DNA of 64,000 bases from Trochalopteron elliotii (Eukaryota; Chordata; Aves; Passeriformes; Leiothrichidae). Position 1 is the first letter of the stretch, and the number at the start of each line of letters is the position of its first letter. A model generated the notes under the pieces. That model was not told the DNA's origin. It searched no databases and was given only the letters and a program-made list of their open reading frames with translations. The stretch covers positions 810,950-874,949 of the forward strand of contig JANPWX010000028.1 of NCBI GenBank assembly GCA_024734555.1, in the 5' to 3' direction. Positions 25,901 to 40,686 of the stretch are shown here, piece after piece. A program made the position numbers and the translations under genes.

Positions 25901-28180
25901 AAAATCAAAAGTATTCCTTAAGTATCTTCAGTATCATCAAAGTATTTCCTGTATTTGACCTTTAACATATTTTTTTTTTAGACCAGACATATTTTTTTTA
26001 TTATAGGAAGTTTTCTAGCTCTTCTTCTGACAGAAGAAGGTAAATAACTCATCAGCCATTAACGAGCAGAGTATACTGCTAGTGGTGCATCTCCTCCACC
26101 CCCTCAACAGAGACAAAAAGAAATAGAAAATGTAAAGATTTGTAACATTCTAGCGTGTCTTATTAACAGAAACTAGTACATAGCCAGCAGCCTCACTTCT
26201 GGCAAGGCACCTAAATGCAGCTGTACAAATAAGCCAGTTTCTGAAGTTGAAGCAAGAGTCAACCCCACTGAAGCAGAAGAATCTATCTTTTCTCTTGGCT
26301 CTTTGACAGAGATGCAGTCATCTCCAGAGTCTAGAATTATCCACTGCTGTTAATCCTGCTTCTCTTCACTGAGAATGCAGTTAACCTTCAATTTGACCTA
26401 TCTTTGACAACGTCCCTCGCCTTCAATTACCAAAATCGTAGCCATTCTTTTTCAAAATCTGGATCACTAGGATCTCCCCCTCTCATCTGCTGTTTTTCAA
26501 TGTTGCCGATGCAGCTCTGATTCCCACTGTAGGCAGGGTTATGTCCCAGAAGAGTTCTATAATTAGAACTGACCACACAGATGTGCTTCAAGAGACTATG
26601 CAGCTGAAATGCAGAAATTACTCACAAAAAAAAAAAAAAAGGTTGGTTTCAATTTGCATCATTGTTGCATCCTGTTGGTGGCTTTCTTCATGGTACTGCA
26701 CATCACTCTGACTCCTTTCATTTAAGCTGAGGTAATTAATACCTTTTCTATTATTAAAGCCTTGGGAACAGAAGATGAAATCCTGCCTTCATTAAAGTCA
26801 GTGGCAGAACTCCTGTGAACTTCAGTTCCTTGAGTGTCATTAGATTGTCCTTTATATTATTGATACAGATGTTTTTGTCTTGGACTACTGCCTATCCTCC
26901 AGATGGCATCCAAGCTGTGACTCCTAAAGGACAGAAAATCCACCACTATCCTTGGTGGTGACATATTCCCATTATTAGTTACCATCCCATGAAAAACCCC
27001 CTGAATTTTATCCTATTAAGCTTACCCAGTTTAAAATTTTAGGCACTGAATTTTCATAGCTTTTCTTCTCAAACTGAAGAGACTTATCCCACCTATCATA
27101 TTTTCTCCAGAAAGATACCAATTTAGAGTAATTTAATCTCTTTATAAAATTCTAACATCTACCCAAATTAACAACTGTGATTTCTGACCCTTTGCCAGAA
27201 ATTTTGTTTCAGTGCTTTTTGCCTGCATTCTCCCCTGTGTTCCAAAATGATCAAAGGACTCTGTGGTATTCCAACATCCATCTCACCAGCTCCACCTACA
27301 GCATTATCTTCCCACAGTTCTGCTGCTTGCAACCCCGTTCAAGCACATCCTGTGTGGTGCTGGGTTCTCCTAGAGAGCTACTTGTCTGCTTTTCCCAAAC
27401 ACATGGCCCTCATAAAGACATAGCTTGAGTGCTTTGTTCTCAAGATGGAGTACTTTTGTTCCTTGTGTAAGATTGTATTGGGCTATATCAAAATATATTT
27501 TGGTGCAGGTAACCAAGTAGTTCAGATCAATGTGTAGGACAGCCCAGTCCTACAGTATGTATTTACTTGGTTTTCTGCATAGTACAGCTCTGAATCCAGG
27601 CAGTGATGCTGAACATTTTATATTTGCCATCAGGGCCTTGGTACCTAATCATCATGCTCAGGCCAAGACAAAATAGTGATATCAATAAAGATGTCTTGTA
27701 CAAACAATTTTTGAGGCCTTATCTCCTAATACAACTATGCCATTATTAGTACTTCATAACAACACTTTGTGTTAGACACTTCTGTTGCAGCATGCTGTTG
27801 CATAATATTTCACACTTTCATAGCACCTGAGAATCTGACCCTCTACCAAGAATAATGAGTCGAGCTCCACAAAACTACCCCGAAGCAGCCCTTGTGCTAG
27901 TCCAAGCCTCAAGATGATGAAAGGGAATGACAGCAAGGATAAGAAATGCCCAAGGTCACTAAGAAAGTCTATGGCAGGACTGATTCTGGAAATAAATTTT
28001 TCATAATTTCTTGCCTTAGGCTTTCACCACACAATCATTCTTCTCCAGAACATAGCAGTGATAAGGAAAAAAAATAGATAAAAGGCACATTTATTAAGAA
28101 ATTATTTCAGTATTTTGCATGAAGATAATTCCATTGATGTATTAGAGAAGGCAAAGTTTGCAAAGTGAGGCTCTTAATAG
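22951..28180. other. Intergenic sequence, no recognised gene
   Basis: A GC-richer patch at about 23.2-24.0 kb carries a 160-codon plus-strand frame and a 146-codon minus-strand frame that overlap each other. Neither has a recognisable domain, and mutual overlap suggests chance openness in GC-rich sequence. A 15-A run lies at 26626-26640. The rest is unremarkable AT-rich DNA. Confidence 0.5.
26626..26640. repeat. Poly-A run, 15 nt
   Basis: There are fifteen consecutive A residues between CTCAC and GGTTGG. It is a simple homopolymer with no adjacent retrocopy recognised. Confidence 0.9.
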
Positions 28181-28560
28181 TTGGGAAATGGATGTGCAAC
28201 CTGCTCGGTTTGCATTACAGTGTTTTTCTGGAGATGATTCTTTCTCTGCACTGAATAAGCTGGGAAAAAATTATCTGCAATCAAAAAATTAAAGAGGGTT
28301 TCAGGGTCATGTATCTGTTCTCATTGTTGTCAGCATGACTCCTGCTTCACAAGCTCCAGGAGTTATAAAATGCGCAGAGAATGAGGCAGGGGACTGCAGG
28401 CAATTGAATGCTGCCCTGGAGAGATTGATGCTATCCCTGCCTCTGTCATTTTTCATTTTCTTGTGGCCCAATTGGAGACATCTGGGCCTAAATTAGAAAA
28501 AGGCTGAACATTCACAGCTGCACTTAAAATTGCTAACTGCAATTTGAACAGATGAAAAAA
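28181..28560. promoter_or_regulatory. Weak candidate conserved non-coding block
   Basis: The stretch has a mixed-composition, motif-dense texture with several CAATT/AATTG words (GGCAATTGAATGCTG, GGCCCAATTGGAGACATCTG), a TCATTTTTCATTTTC run and a TTATAAAATGCGCAG word. It has no coding capacity. The call is made on texture alone and needs alignment to other birds. Confidence 0.2.
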
Positions 28561-31500
28561 AAATCAGGCTCTGAGTTTCTAAAATTGAGCATTCTCAAAT
28601 TTAGATAATACTTGATAATTCTGGGTTTCACATCTGTTCTTCAGGTCTCTCTGTCTCAGGTCTCTGGACATAAAATTATGGGAAGAGTAACCTCTAAGCA
28701 GAGCTGTAAGAATACATTAAATAATGTTGGTAAACAGTGATAATATTGCAAAGAGGTCATCACAGTAAATCTCATGAAGAGACTAATAATTCAATAGAGG
28801 ATTTGAATAATTGTGTTAAAAAATGTGCAAGTAATGCGTGACCTTACTGCAAGTGGAATATTTGATTACTTGCCCCTCAGTGAGGTCTGTCCATCCTTCA
28901 GACAAACAAAGCAGGAGCACTGTGGAAAACGGATGTGACTGTGTCATATTACCAACAATTGAGCTGAATTCCAGTTGCTCTTCAAAATTTGGCACTTCCT
29001 AACTTTTAAGAGCCTGAATAGCTCTTTAAAAACATCCTTTTATTACATGCCTCTGCAAAATAAGTTCTATGTATACTAATTTTTCAGTATAATTTGGCTG
29101 CAATTACCATATACCCAGTGGTAAATTGCAGCTTCCATGAACTTGCAATTTATGTGACAAGTACAGGGAATTATGTCTAGAGAAGACAAGGCAGATTGCT
29201 GTTGTGAGCAGACAGAAATACCACACACAGATAATAATCAACAACCCCCTTTCATTTTAAATATGTGTATTTTTGTTGCTTTTCTCTGCTCAGGCTTATC
29301 TGCTATGAAAATCACACATTCCTGCTGCTCCTGAGAGGCAGGTACACTTTCCATATGGAAAAAACCTTTGGTCTCATGGTGGGAGCACAGGCTGTTGTTA
29401 GACACAACATACAAACCACTGCCTTCAATTCCACAAGCGCTGCCTTGTAACGCTGCATTACAGAGCAAGGTGTAAGGTCCTGGACATCCCACCAGCACAG
29501 GGTTTGGTAGACCCCATCTGGTGAGTGCCATAACAGGGAAAACCAGAACCTGCTAATTTAAAAGGGATTTTTTGCAAAATGATGCATGGATGTTGTATTT
29601 AAAAGTGCATGTGGTGGAGGGATGTTGCCAACTGCTCACAACCCCTGCGCTGCTGTTCCTCCACTGCAGGAAAAGCCCTTGTGAGGCTTTGCCACCACAG
29701 CCTGATTTTGCCTCTCCTACAGTCCCTTCCCATCACCAGAGGGAATTCCTTGGCAGCTTAAGGTTGAAGAAAACCCACCGCACTGTCAGAAAGCACCAAT
29801 ATAACAAGGCTGGAACTTTCTTCCCTGATAGTCATCAACTTCCCTACTGCACTGTCCTCCAACTGCTGCTGGAAAATCAGGCTGTGCAGACCTCTGGCCA
29901 CAACAGACCGTGGGATAACATATTGAAGAGATGATGTGCCTTGGGGAAACACTGCATTTTGGGTTAATCTTCAAATAACCCAAGCTCCAGTTGATTCTTC
30001 CAATGCCACCAGCTGTCTCTCTTCAACTGCTTTCAGGTACTGGCAGCCCCAGCTTCTGTTTGGGGTCAGACCTTGCAGACCAACTTCCACATTGCTAGGG
30101 AATAGTGCTGGTACTTTTAGCAGTTTACACCTATCCAAATAATGAGAACTTTTTATTTTAAAGACCAGGTTTTTATCAATATACAAAATTACACAATCTT
30201 AAAAACTGTTATCTATTCCAGCACCAAACCAGACAGCTTAATTCTAGTGCTGGCTTGTAATGAAAGAATCTGGTTTATATTACTTCTGGCATAACTTCAT
30301 ACCACAGATTTTAATAGTTCAGGATTTTTTTTAACAGTATGTGTTTTAATTTGGAGAGGAAGGACCTTTTCTTCTAGCTTCAGAGAACTTCTAAGGCAGT
30401 CAGCCAATATAGAAGGTGTATTTGGAAAATTTCCCTTTGTTCAATTAAGATGGCTGGGAGCAATCCAGATTTAATGCAGTGCTTTCTTTAACCAGCCCTC
30501 ATCAAATTTATTATTCATTTTTTTAGCCTAGCCTTCAAGTAAAACGGATGAGGATATTAAACTATGAAAAACCATTCAGATGAAGGGCTGACTTCATCTC
30601 ACAAAAAGCAGGAGAGCCAAGGTTAAAACTGTCACTACTAGGAGACCTCTACAATATTAAAGAGACACAATGAGAACAAGCTAAAAATGGTATTTCAGGA
30701 TTAACTCAATTTTTTTGTGTGTGTTTGCAGATTTATTACAGAACCAACTCCTACTTATGTTAGGTGACTAATCTCATTGCAATGTAGTAACTTGCATAAG
30801 TAGGAAAATAAGACAGCCTTTACTGATTGTTAGCTTGCTGAATTAAATTATAGCTTATTTTAAAACTCTTTAAATATATCATACCCTTAACTACTGCACT
30901 GATTTATATTTTTGATATTTGGTCCTACCAATGGCAGAATGAGTTGGATTTTACAGAAAAAAATAGCAACATGTGAATCATGTTAAACAAGTATTGCCTG
31001 GCATGCTCTGAGTACTGCCATCCCAAGTGAGCAAGAGAGCAAGAATATAAAATCAATGTCATATTTAACTGTATTCCTTGGCCTTACAGATTTTTAATTA
31101 AAAAAAAAAAGAAAAAAAACACTAGCCTCTCCCATTTGTGCACAGATTGGGCTGAGTTAAAGGTTTAGAGTGGTGAATTGTTCCACAAATGGGTTTGCTG
31201 GTAGAATTAGTATTATGCCTAGTTGTGGCTTCAAAATCTGTGGCAAGAATGTTGGCTAGCTGGTGATCAAATACCAGCTAGTTTTATTATTGAAACATGG
31301 ACTGAAATACGTACCTTATGAGTCAACCCTTAGAACTAAAACAAATAAAATTTTCAGAAGGTAGAATATTTATTAAAGTTTATGCCCTGACAGTGAAAAC
31401 ATCATGTTTTCTTAAATTAAAGAACTAAATGCAAGAAATATATGTCTATTTTCTATGAATCAAATGCATCTTGAAGTCACAGAAGGTACTGAACCAAAGA

Positions 31501-33740
31501 GAGAAATGTTAGATGAAATGACAATTGTTTTCAGTTCTGAAAGATGTTGTACTGATTCTTGATCATGAGACGGTTGGAACAATCTATGTTGTGATGATCT
31601 ATGTCTGGCACTTCTAGACAAGTTCAAGACCTGGGGATGGGAAATCTAAACATATTCAGGATGCTCTCTTAGATTCAAATTCTAAAACTTATTCACATCA
31701 AAGAATAGCTTATTACATTTTTAGCCCTATAGTCAGTGCTCATGCTCCACAAGGAGGGACTTGTCAGTAAATACAAACAGTAACCTGCATCTTTCCCACC
31801 AGTTGCTTCCCTGGTGCCTACAAATAAGAAAATAATTCTATTTTACATTAAGAGAAGATTTTTTTTCCTATTTATTCAAGCTAAGAAAAAGCACTGAGGG
31901 CTACTGTGTGAACACATCTTCATATATTTCCCAGGTTTTGTGGTGCCTTCTTGGTTTGTGCAACCATGACCTGTAAAATTTCCACCACGTCACATGTGCT
32001 TGTCTGTACATTGATGCACATGCACACACACAGTCTCTCACTGTGTCTCTTCTGCCAGCCTTGCCAGCTGACAGAGCTGCCACTGGGTCTAAATGTCACC
32101 AAACTGGGTACAACACTATAGAGTGTCTTCCCTAAATTTTGCAGACAGTTTCTTCTCCTGAGGTAAAACAACCCTGAGTTACGTTAGATGAAGATCCTAG
32201 TGTCGTATTTCTAGCAAAACCAGTCACATTAAAGTCTACTTGCTGAGGGAATGGGATGGTGATATTAAGGTAAAACTCTTTTACCCATCCTACAGAGTTG
32301 TACTTACAGGAGGGGCATTACCTGCGGGACACAGAGCAGTGTGAGTGGGAAGTCCCTGAAACAGGTATGCAGACAGTACATCATCACTTTCTTCGTTCTA
32401 GTATTAGTGGCTCATGCAAGTAACAGGAGATAAAAGCACAAGGCACAAATAGGTCAGAAACCCTCCTGATGGTCTCTTCCATGGAAGCAGCTACTACTGC
32501 AGCCCGCTGGAGGAGCAGATGTCCTGTTCCTTCTCCATCTGTGTCTGCAAAACAGGAGGAATTTCCTCTCCCTTGTCTTTCCCCACTTCTCCCACTCAGT
32601 TTCAAGGAAAAATATTAAAGCCTATTTACTCGGGCTTTGTGGGGAACTCTAAATTCACCCTCTCTAAAATCTTTTTTTCCTCATGAAAGAGGGCTGCAAA
32701 GGAGGATGTCATGAAGTATTTTCAGTGGCTCAGCAGGTCTCAGATTTTTTGACCTTTGATACAGCCTGGAGCCTTTATTATAGCTGAAGACCAGGTGTTC
32801 ATCCTGCACTTGAGAAGCCTTTGAAACTGTCAGCTATAAGGAATTACTGCCACTCTTGTGATCCCTGGTAGATAGATACAAAAACACTGTACAAAGACAC
32901 TGGACAGATTCCTATATGTGATGTGTTTTGCAGAGCTAATACTTTTCAAGTGTCCTATCCCATTGTCTCTGCTTTGCAGGATTCATTCAGGGAAAACAGC
33001 AGTATTAATGGGGCCACAGAATTTAAATTAAATTAGTGAGGCTGGGACTAACATTCATGTTAGGTGCCCACACCATGGATATTTGTGTGTGAACCCATTA
33101 CCTGTCTTTCCTTTATTGTCAAGGGAGAAATACCTGCAGGACTCTTCTGATCTTTTTGAAGACATCTATTTTATGGTAAAATGGAGTGTTGCTCAGAATT
33201 GCCACTTCTTGGCTGGAAAGCAGATAAATAGCTTAGCTCAGTGTCCAAATTTCAACAAATGAATTGCATTCCTAGAGGTAAATCTCCATCTCTTCATGCT
33301 TTTGGCATTGCTAGCACAATGTACTCTGTTGTAACAGCGACCAGTGTGTAAATGAGTGTCAAAACCACATTTAGCTTTGAGGAAGATTAAAGAATACAGG
33401 CAATACAGCCAAAGACAAGGACTTCATCCTTCTGGGTAAGAACTGGAGAGCAATGCTTCTGCAATGATCTCGTGTTTCACCAGTTGCAGTGGGACATTTT
33501 TTTACCCTTCTTTTCCCCCAGTGATTATTTTTCTAGGAAAATGTCACATTTTTTACTATTTCAAGACAATACTTACATGTTAGGTACTGTAAAAAGCATC
33601 AAGGTGCTATCTATTTAGGAAACCTCCTCTTAAAATACTATCCCCAAAGCATCTTCAACTGATTTCAAGCTGAGTATATGTCAACACATCATTTTTAGAT
33701 CATCAAATGTTAAGTGACTGGTTTTTCACTCGTTCCTTGA
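28561..33740. other. Intergenic sequence, no gene seen
   Basis: No gene was recognised. A 120-codon plus-strand frame at 29572-29934 overlaps minus-strand frames and has no familiar domain. An interrupted A-rich run lies near 31.10-31.12 kb. The rest is unremarkable. Confidence 0.5.
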
Positions 33741-33832
33741 GTGGGTGCTTGAAGCAGATTCACTGCAGTTTTCATTATTGTTTTAAGTGGGTGCTTGAAG
33801 CAGGTTGACTGCAGTTTTTGTTATTGTTTTAA
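33741..33832. repeat. 46-bp tandem duplication, two copies
   Basis: Copies 33741-33786 and 33787-33832 each begin GTGGGTGCTTGAAGCAG and end TTATTGTTTTAA. They differ at 4 of 46 positions. The junction is exact, with no extra bases between copies, indicating a local tandem duplication that has since diverged by roughly 9 percent. Confidence 0.92.
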
Positions 33833-36800
33833 GAAAATCCTATTTTATTTTCTTTGCTATGAACCTTATGTTATTTAGTCTTATCCTTTTCGGAAAACAG
33901 AAATATAATGACCCCAGCTGAAATATATCTAAATCCACTGAGAAATATTATCTGATTCTTTATTTGCTATGTATGTTACATGGAGAAAAAAAAGTTTAAT
34001 TATCCTTGCTTAAAAAGCCAAACAAACCACAATCTGAAGATGCATATGGGCTCAAACAGAAATCTTGGCTATGTAATTTTCCTGTAAAAGACTAAAACAA
34101 TTTATTGTTGCCTTGAATTGGACATAAGCCAGAAGCAACTTTACAGATTCACAGTGCTGAGACATCATGAAGAATCCACTCATCCAACTGTTAAAAATCA
34201 CCAAATCCAGTGCAAACCTCAAGATGTCTCTGCAAGTTTCAGAGGGAATTCTTGTTTGTTTACAGCTTTGTGTGTCAGGATTGAGAGTAAAGGTTATAAT
34301 TAAACCTGACTTCCAGACCTGTGAATAGAGACATTTCTGAAAATTTCCATAAACCCCTAAGCAATGCAAACAACAAAACAGTAATAACCACCCCCTGTCA
34401 CAACATTACTGTATCTGGTTTATTTGGTTTCCTGCAGTTATGCCTGATTTTCCTGGAGATTTCTGCATTTCTTAGCCCCACTCTGTCTCAGGAGAATCCT
34501 GTCATTCTTACAGAGCCTTTGTGCAAGTCTTACGCTTACTGCAATGAAGCCTGTAAGACCCAGGTTCTTCTATTACATCTGCATCAAACATATAAAAGGA
34601 AAACCTGTCAAAAATCAACAATTTATATTCTGTACATTTATATACTCTTCTCTTATATTCTATGCTCTCAGAAAGCATCTGTATGAAAACTTTCTACATG
34701 AATAGTGGACCAGAATATGGCTGAATTGTAAAACAATGCAATCAGACATTAACCCTCCAAGGTAACTAGAGCAGAGAATGTGTGTGAGGGATCCATGGGC
34801 AAGGCTGCCCATATCTGATTTATCTGGGCAAAAAGTTTAGCATTATCCTTTTCTGCCACTGCACAATGGAAAAGAAAGTTTAAAGAGTTCTGATTTTGTT
34901 TTTCCCAGTTTTTGAGCAGTTATATACAGAAGAAACCCTTTTTTTCCCCTTCAGATTTTTTTGAGGCAGTTCAATAACATTTCAAGGATTTGTAAGTGCA
35001 GTGAAGGACCAACACACTAAAAATCAGAGCAGGCAGGGACATTCCTGCATTGCCTCCTATCATCGAAACAGTCTAAACACCAAGGTAATCTCTGAAGTTT
35101 GAGTTAGCTCTATGAACTGCTCTAGCATTTTAAATAAAGGCTTGCCACATAATATAGACCTAACTTCAACACTACAGCTGAGCTGGGGTCTATTTGATGC
35201 ATTGCAGTGACCACTAAGATTCTCTATGACTGATACAGGTTAGAAAAACCATGATGAAGGGATGTAGCATCCCTATTACTCCCATTCATGGTTGAGACCA
35301 ACCATCTTTTCTGCTGAGGGGCTGGAAAGAGACAGCATGCTATCCTTGTGTTGTGTTTATTCCACTAAAAATACTGAAGGGATGATCCTGGTAGGTTTCT
35401 AGATCGTTTATAGGGCAGGAATGGCATGAAAAGGCATTGGCCGCTCAAATATTCTGCTCAGTTATTTGTCTGCCAATCCAGATCCTCAAAAACTGCCTTT
35501 AATCTTCAAAAATGGATGGTTAAATTAATAATGATGTTGACAAGATGCAATGTAAATGAGTTATTCCACTTCATTACATCTATTCCAAAGTTAATATTGG
35601 TAATTAGAATGACTATCAAGAATTCTGAATATTAAACCTTCATAATGGATTTGCTGAACTCTCCAATGTCAGTCTTGAGAGAGAAAGACAAGTTCACCCC
35701 TGCTGAAAAATTAATTTATTTAATGATGACTCTGCTACTAATGTACATTAAATGTGCATATTACTGGTCTAAATAAAAGATATATACATTCTGTTTTTTC
35801 ATGAATAGTTATCAAATAGCTTTATAATCCAGGTGAAATTCTGTGTAAGTAAAAAGCAACATCTTCATGTTATAGAAAAAAATCTGTTTGTTTTATGAAT
35901 GCTTACTAAAGGGACATAAATGTATATGATCACTTTGAAAAGACAGTAAATATGTTAGCATTATGCAGTGAGCTAGCCTCCCTCTACAGTAGTCCCACTC
36001 AAACTCATCAAGATGAAACACCCACAAATACTGAGTGTTCTGCCCTGATCTGCCAAGTCTGACACTGTAAAAGCAAAAGCAAAAAAAAAAAAAAAAGATG
36101 CAAAAGAAGGATGAACTTCCATACTCTCAATTGCTAGGTACAGCAGTATGACTTACTGACTGTAATTTACACCCGAAAGCCTCATGCATGTTTATCCATG
36201 TGTTTATCAATGCTTTTTGTATACCAAAATATAAATGGAGTATAACACAATATACGTATTTTCATATCTCACCCTTGCTACATCTTTTTTAATTTTTTTT
36301 TTCATTCAGCTGCATTTTCCTGACTGTTTTTAGACTTAGTGCCTAGACATTTATTATCAGAATTGTTTCACGTTTAACAAAGATAGTCTTTCATTGGTTC
36401 TACTCCTTAGGTCTCCTGTGCTGCAAACAGCTTATTATGGGAAGTCTCTAGCAACACCAGCAATGTGTTGAGCACTTCCTTGACACAAAGAGAAGGCACT
36501 CCCTGGGGGTAATAATACTTATGTTCCATACAGAGAAGCTGTGAGGTTAAATTAGCATTTGTGAAGTACTTGGAGTTTTTTGAATTGAAGACACCATAGA
36601 AATGGAGGCTAAAGCAAATTACTTCGTGAAGCAAAAATGTCAACAATCAATATTATTCAGTAACGGCCTTAATTTTTCTATTAAAAACACATAGAAATGA
36701 GCCTCCTGCTAGATGTGGATCAGTTATTATTAGTTCAGACTGAAATTTTCCACATAGGCACTTGATTGTATACACAGGGACATAAATAAGTAGCCCAGTA

Positions 36801-39800
36801 GACATGATCTGTTAGGCAATGCCTGTCTACATATTGATCTCAATCCATGTTGGCTTCTGGAGGCTGTTCCTCTCTTTCAAGCATAAAAATTTGTAGTCAT
36901 CTGTAACCTCCTGCTCTTGTAAGCTCTGCTATGCTTCCTTTTATGTGGCTCCACTCTTGAGTACTGGATTATCACTTCCTTTATCACTGGAGACAATTTC
37001 CACCATTCTGCCCACTGGGAGCAGTGCTTCTTGATCAAACCATGCAGGCTACATATACAAGTGTGCATCCTAAAAGAGGATTGCATTTTTCTAGCCTTGA
37101 ATTCTCTAAGTCACCCCAAATTTAGCACAGTATTAGCTCTCACACATATAATTTCTAATCTGAGGTAGGGTCAATAACTTGCTACTGCCAATTTTTGGAT
37201 CTTAAAAAAAACCCACTTTCTAGAGCTGCAAGATACTCAGAGTACCATCACTTTCAAGGAGAGTGCTAGCACTCAGCGCTTCTAGAAAACAGTCTCATCA
37301 GATAGTTATATAAAGATTAAAAAATGTCAATAATATTGGGCTTATTCTTCTCACAGGATGAACTCAATGTGGCATCAGAAAATATTTGTCCCTTTTTCTG
37401 TACTCAAAGTAATTAACAGGTAATTTGTTTTCCTCCTACACTGAGTATTCCACAGCAGCAGGATAAATGCAGTTAGGTTTTGTTGAGGATGATGCTTAAG
37501 CACTCCTTATGGTAATTAGTATTTTTCCACAATGTGCTTACCCAATTGCACCTAACTCAAGAAGAAATCAACTTTGATGTATATTCTTTAGGTAGTAACT
37601 TAGTTAACTAAGATCAGGTGCTGCACCTTCTGTAGAAATAATGCCTTCTTGTGATAACCTAACTACGTAGTGTGTGAGGAAACACTCCTACCACAGTCTT
37701 AAGAATAAAATGAGCTCATTTCCTCAGTGCCAAATCTATGACCCCATTTTGTTATAGTCCAAACTTTCAAAAAGTTGGGGACGGCTTTTCTGGATTTCTC
37801 TTCAAGAAATGAACAGTTTTGATGAAACTAGAAAATCATCTCACAAGAAGAAGATACATGGAAAGAACTGAGGAATAACCCATAAGCAAGAAAGAAGGGT
37901 CTCATTATGTGCGCTAGATAGAAGTGCTGAAGGAAAAACAGCTATGAGCATCAGGGTTGTACTGGTACAGCCTGTGCCAAATACTTACTTGCATGGGGTG
38001 TGCACACATAGGAGTGGCCAATTTTCCTCCTGTGCTGAAGTATGTTTTTTCCAGTTAGGTGGTCATTATCAGACTGCACAGTGGGCTAAAGAATGGCAGG
38101 GGAACTTAACATTTAACACTGTTCATTACAGTTGTCTGTGTTTGGATATTGCAAAAAGCCTGAGTACAGTCCTGACCCTGTGAGAGCCATTGGAAAATCT
38201 TTTGGCTTGGACATAGTTTGACCAACCACTCTGTGTGAAAGGATATCTCTTTCCATGTCTCTAGCAACGTCTACATCTGGACAGAAAAAAATGCCAAGAA
38301 TAAAGCACCCCTTAGAGGTGCTCCTGACAAAGATTATTTGTCCTCTTCTGCTTCCACTTTTATCAAATAATTTGGCAAATTTGTAGGAGTAAAAAAATTC
38401 TTCCCCTTGAGGGAAAGCAGCCTACAGTCATGGTATAGATCTGTCATGAGGGTATTCATGGACCTCTCTATAAGGAGGAGATAAAGAGCCTTCTAAAACT
38501 CCAATGGATCTTCTCCAAATTCCATAAAGAGGACATGAAAATAGGAGTTTAAGCAGTCTTGTAGTGCCAGTGTCATTCCAGTCATATATAGAAATGGAAA
38601 TGACACCCCAGGCCTGTCAGGGTATCTGATTACAAAGTCTTAAGTCTGACAAGGTCTTTCCATACAGCATCACACTGAAAGTTCAAATATGTTCTTCACC
38701 TGCAATGACCCCTAATCCTTTTTCAGAGTAAAAGCTTTCCAGCAAGTAATCTTATAAGATCTGCTTCTAGATATACGCACTTAACTGCATTAAAGCATTG
38801 TTGATGATCCTAGTTTATCAAGCAATTCAAAACCAGAAGGTCTAATCTTTTACATAGTTGAGACACAGTCAGTATTGTGCAAGCAAGACCCATTAAATGT
38901 GAAAGTCATAAAGTCAAGAAGAAGGCGTGAAGGAGTTGATTGACTACATCTCACAACCAAAAAGGGTTCTCAGGTTGCCACTGGAGGCCAGTACAATCAA
39001 AAATGTCCTCCTGTGGGTGTACAGATTCAGTTAAAGAGCAACTTCAAGCCTGGAAGAGTAGGAAGTGAGAACTCACTGAGCTGTACCAGTCACACTACCA
39101 CTCCAAAAGCATAATAGCTGAAGAATTTGATCTTACATTAGCAGACTGAGTTTTAGGCTCAAGCCCTTAGCAAAATTATGATGTGCACTGAAAATACCAA
39201 AACTATTAAAAGATTAGGAATTAAGTATTGCTAAAAACATTACTATGATATACATATTTGCATATGTAAGTCTTAGCACAGGTTCATATCTCTAATTGCA
39301 TAAACCAGCCTTTTTTCTCAAGTGAATAGAGGTCATATTTGGTCATAAGGTATCACAATTCATAATCTTCCTTCCCCATTAAATACATGCTTATCTTTTT
39401 TTTCTTAAAATTTATTTTACCCTCTGGGTTGAAAGTTGCACTCTTATTTGACATGTATCTGGCATTTATTGAACTTCTGCTGAACAAATCTGTCACTGAA
39501 ATTATAACTTCAGAAATTTCCTAGAAGACTTTGACTGTCACTTTCCTATACAGCTGAGAATTTCTGAGGCTAGAGCAGCAGCAGACAGGGCAGGCAGTAT
39601 GTGCTTGAAAGCTCACTCCTGAAGTTGGTACCACACTTCACAGACCATGAGGAAAATGATTATTGAATCCCTACAGCCTCCTTCTTGTAGCTCAGCTTCA
39701 TTCTAAGACACACCAAGTTCTTCTCTGATTAAAACCTGCTTCTAGGATGTCAAAAAGCTCAAATAAGCAGCTCACACCACCTGGCAGAGCTCTTAAAGAG

Positions 39801-40686
39801 AAGGTGGGTCACCCTTCCTGGACCTGGCTGAAGGCCCACTGTCCTAATAGCTTTTGCATAACACTGTCTACCCAGCAACTCCTGCAGATACTGGACAATA
39901 TGTAAAATAAAAAAATGCTGTACATGCACATTTGCAAAGGAGTATCCAGCATGTTAACAGTTTATGTTTAAAAGCAGCCAAAATGTTTTTGCAGAAATTG
40001 GGGATTTGCCAGGAGCCAGAGAAGCAGGTAAGAGACCAGGCTTAGGCTTCAGGATGGCAGCCTTTACTGACTTAGGAGATCAAAGAAATGGAATTTCCTT
40101 CTCTTGAAAACCTTTTCTTTTTGGAAGAATATAGAGAGGCTTTCTCCCTTGAAAATCATTGCTAGCTGCTCCTCAGGCCCAGTTTGTCCCAGTTGTGCTC
40201 AGTCTAAGATACAGCATTTAATGCTTCCACTGGCAGAGCAGACAGAAGTCAGTGAAGCATCCCTGGTTCTATACACGGTCATAGCCAGGATAAAGCCACT
40301 ATTGTATTAAAATACAATTATTACAGCTGTACACTTATCACTATTAATAATACAATATTTCACCATTTACAGCAAAATGCTGCCACTTTGTTAGTATGAA
40401 TACCAAAATAATATACCTTTACCAAAAAAAGTTTATTTTGCTTGAAAAGGAAAATTGAATGTCCACAAAGCCAAGGTAGCTTGAAAGCCTGTTGTCTTTC
40501 CATGAACTAAAATTTCTATGGTACATGAAATTTGGATTTTATTTCAGGCAGCATCCTTCCCTCTTTTGAGGAAATTAGGCATTTGGGATCAATGCCTTCA
40601 GAATTACTTTGTATTCAAAGACAGGACTGTCAATTAGTCAATGAGTAATAAATTTTAAACTTCAATTAGTATGACACTGTCTTTTT
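33833..40686. other. Intergenic sequence, no gene seen
   Basis: No gene was recognised. Open frames are short, overlap on opposite strands and lack known domains. A 16-A run lies at 36081-36096. No CR1 tail was noticed in this interval. Confidence 0.5.
36081..36096. repeat. Poly-A run, 16 nt
   Basis: There are sixteen consecutive A residues after AAGCAAAAGC. It is a simple homopolymer. Confidence 0.9.

Noticed and set aside
29572..29934. 120-codon plus-strand open frame
   Set aside because: No domain or homologue was recognised, and there is no splice or promoter context.
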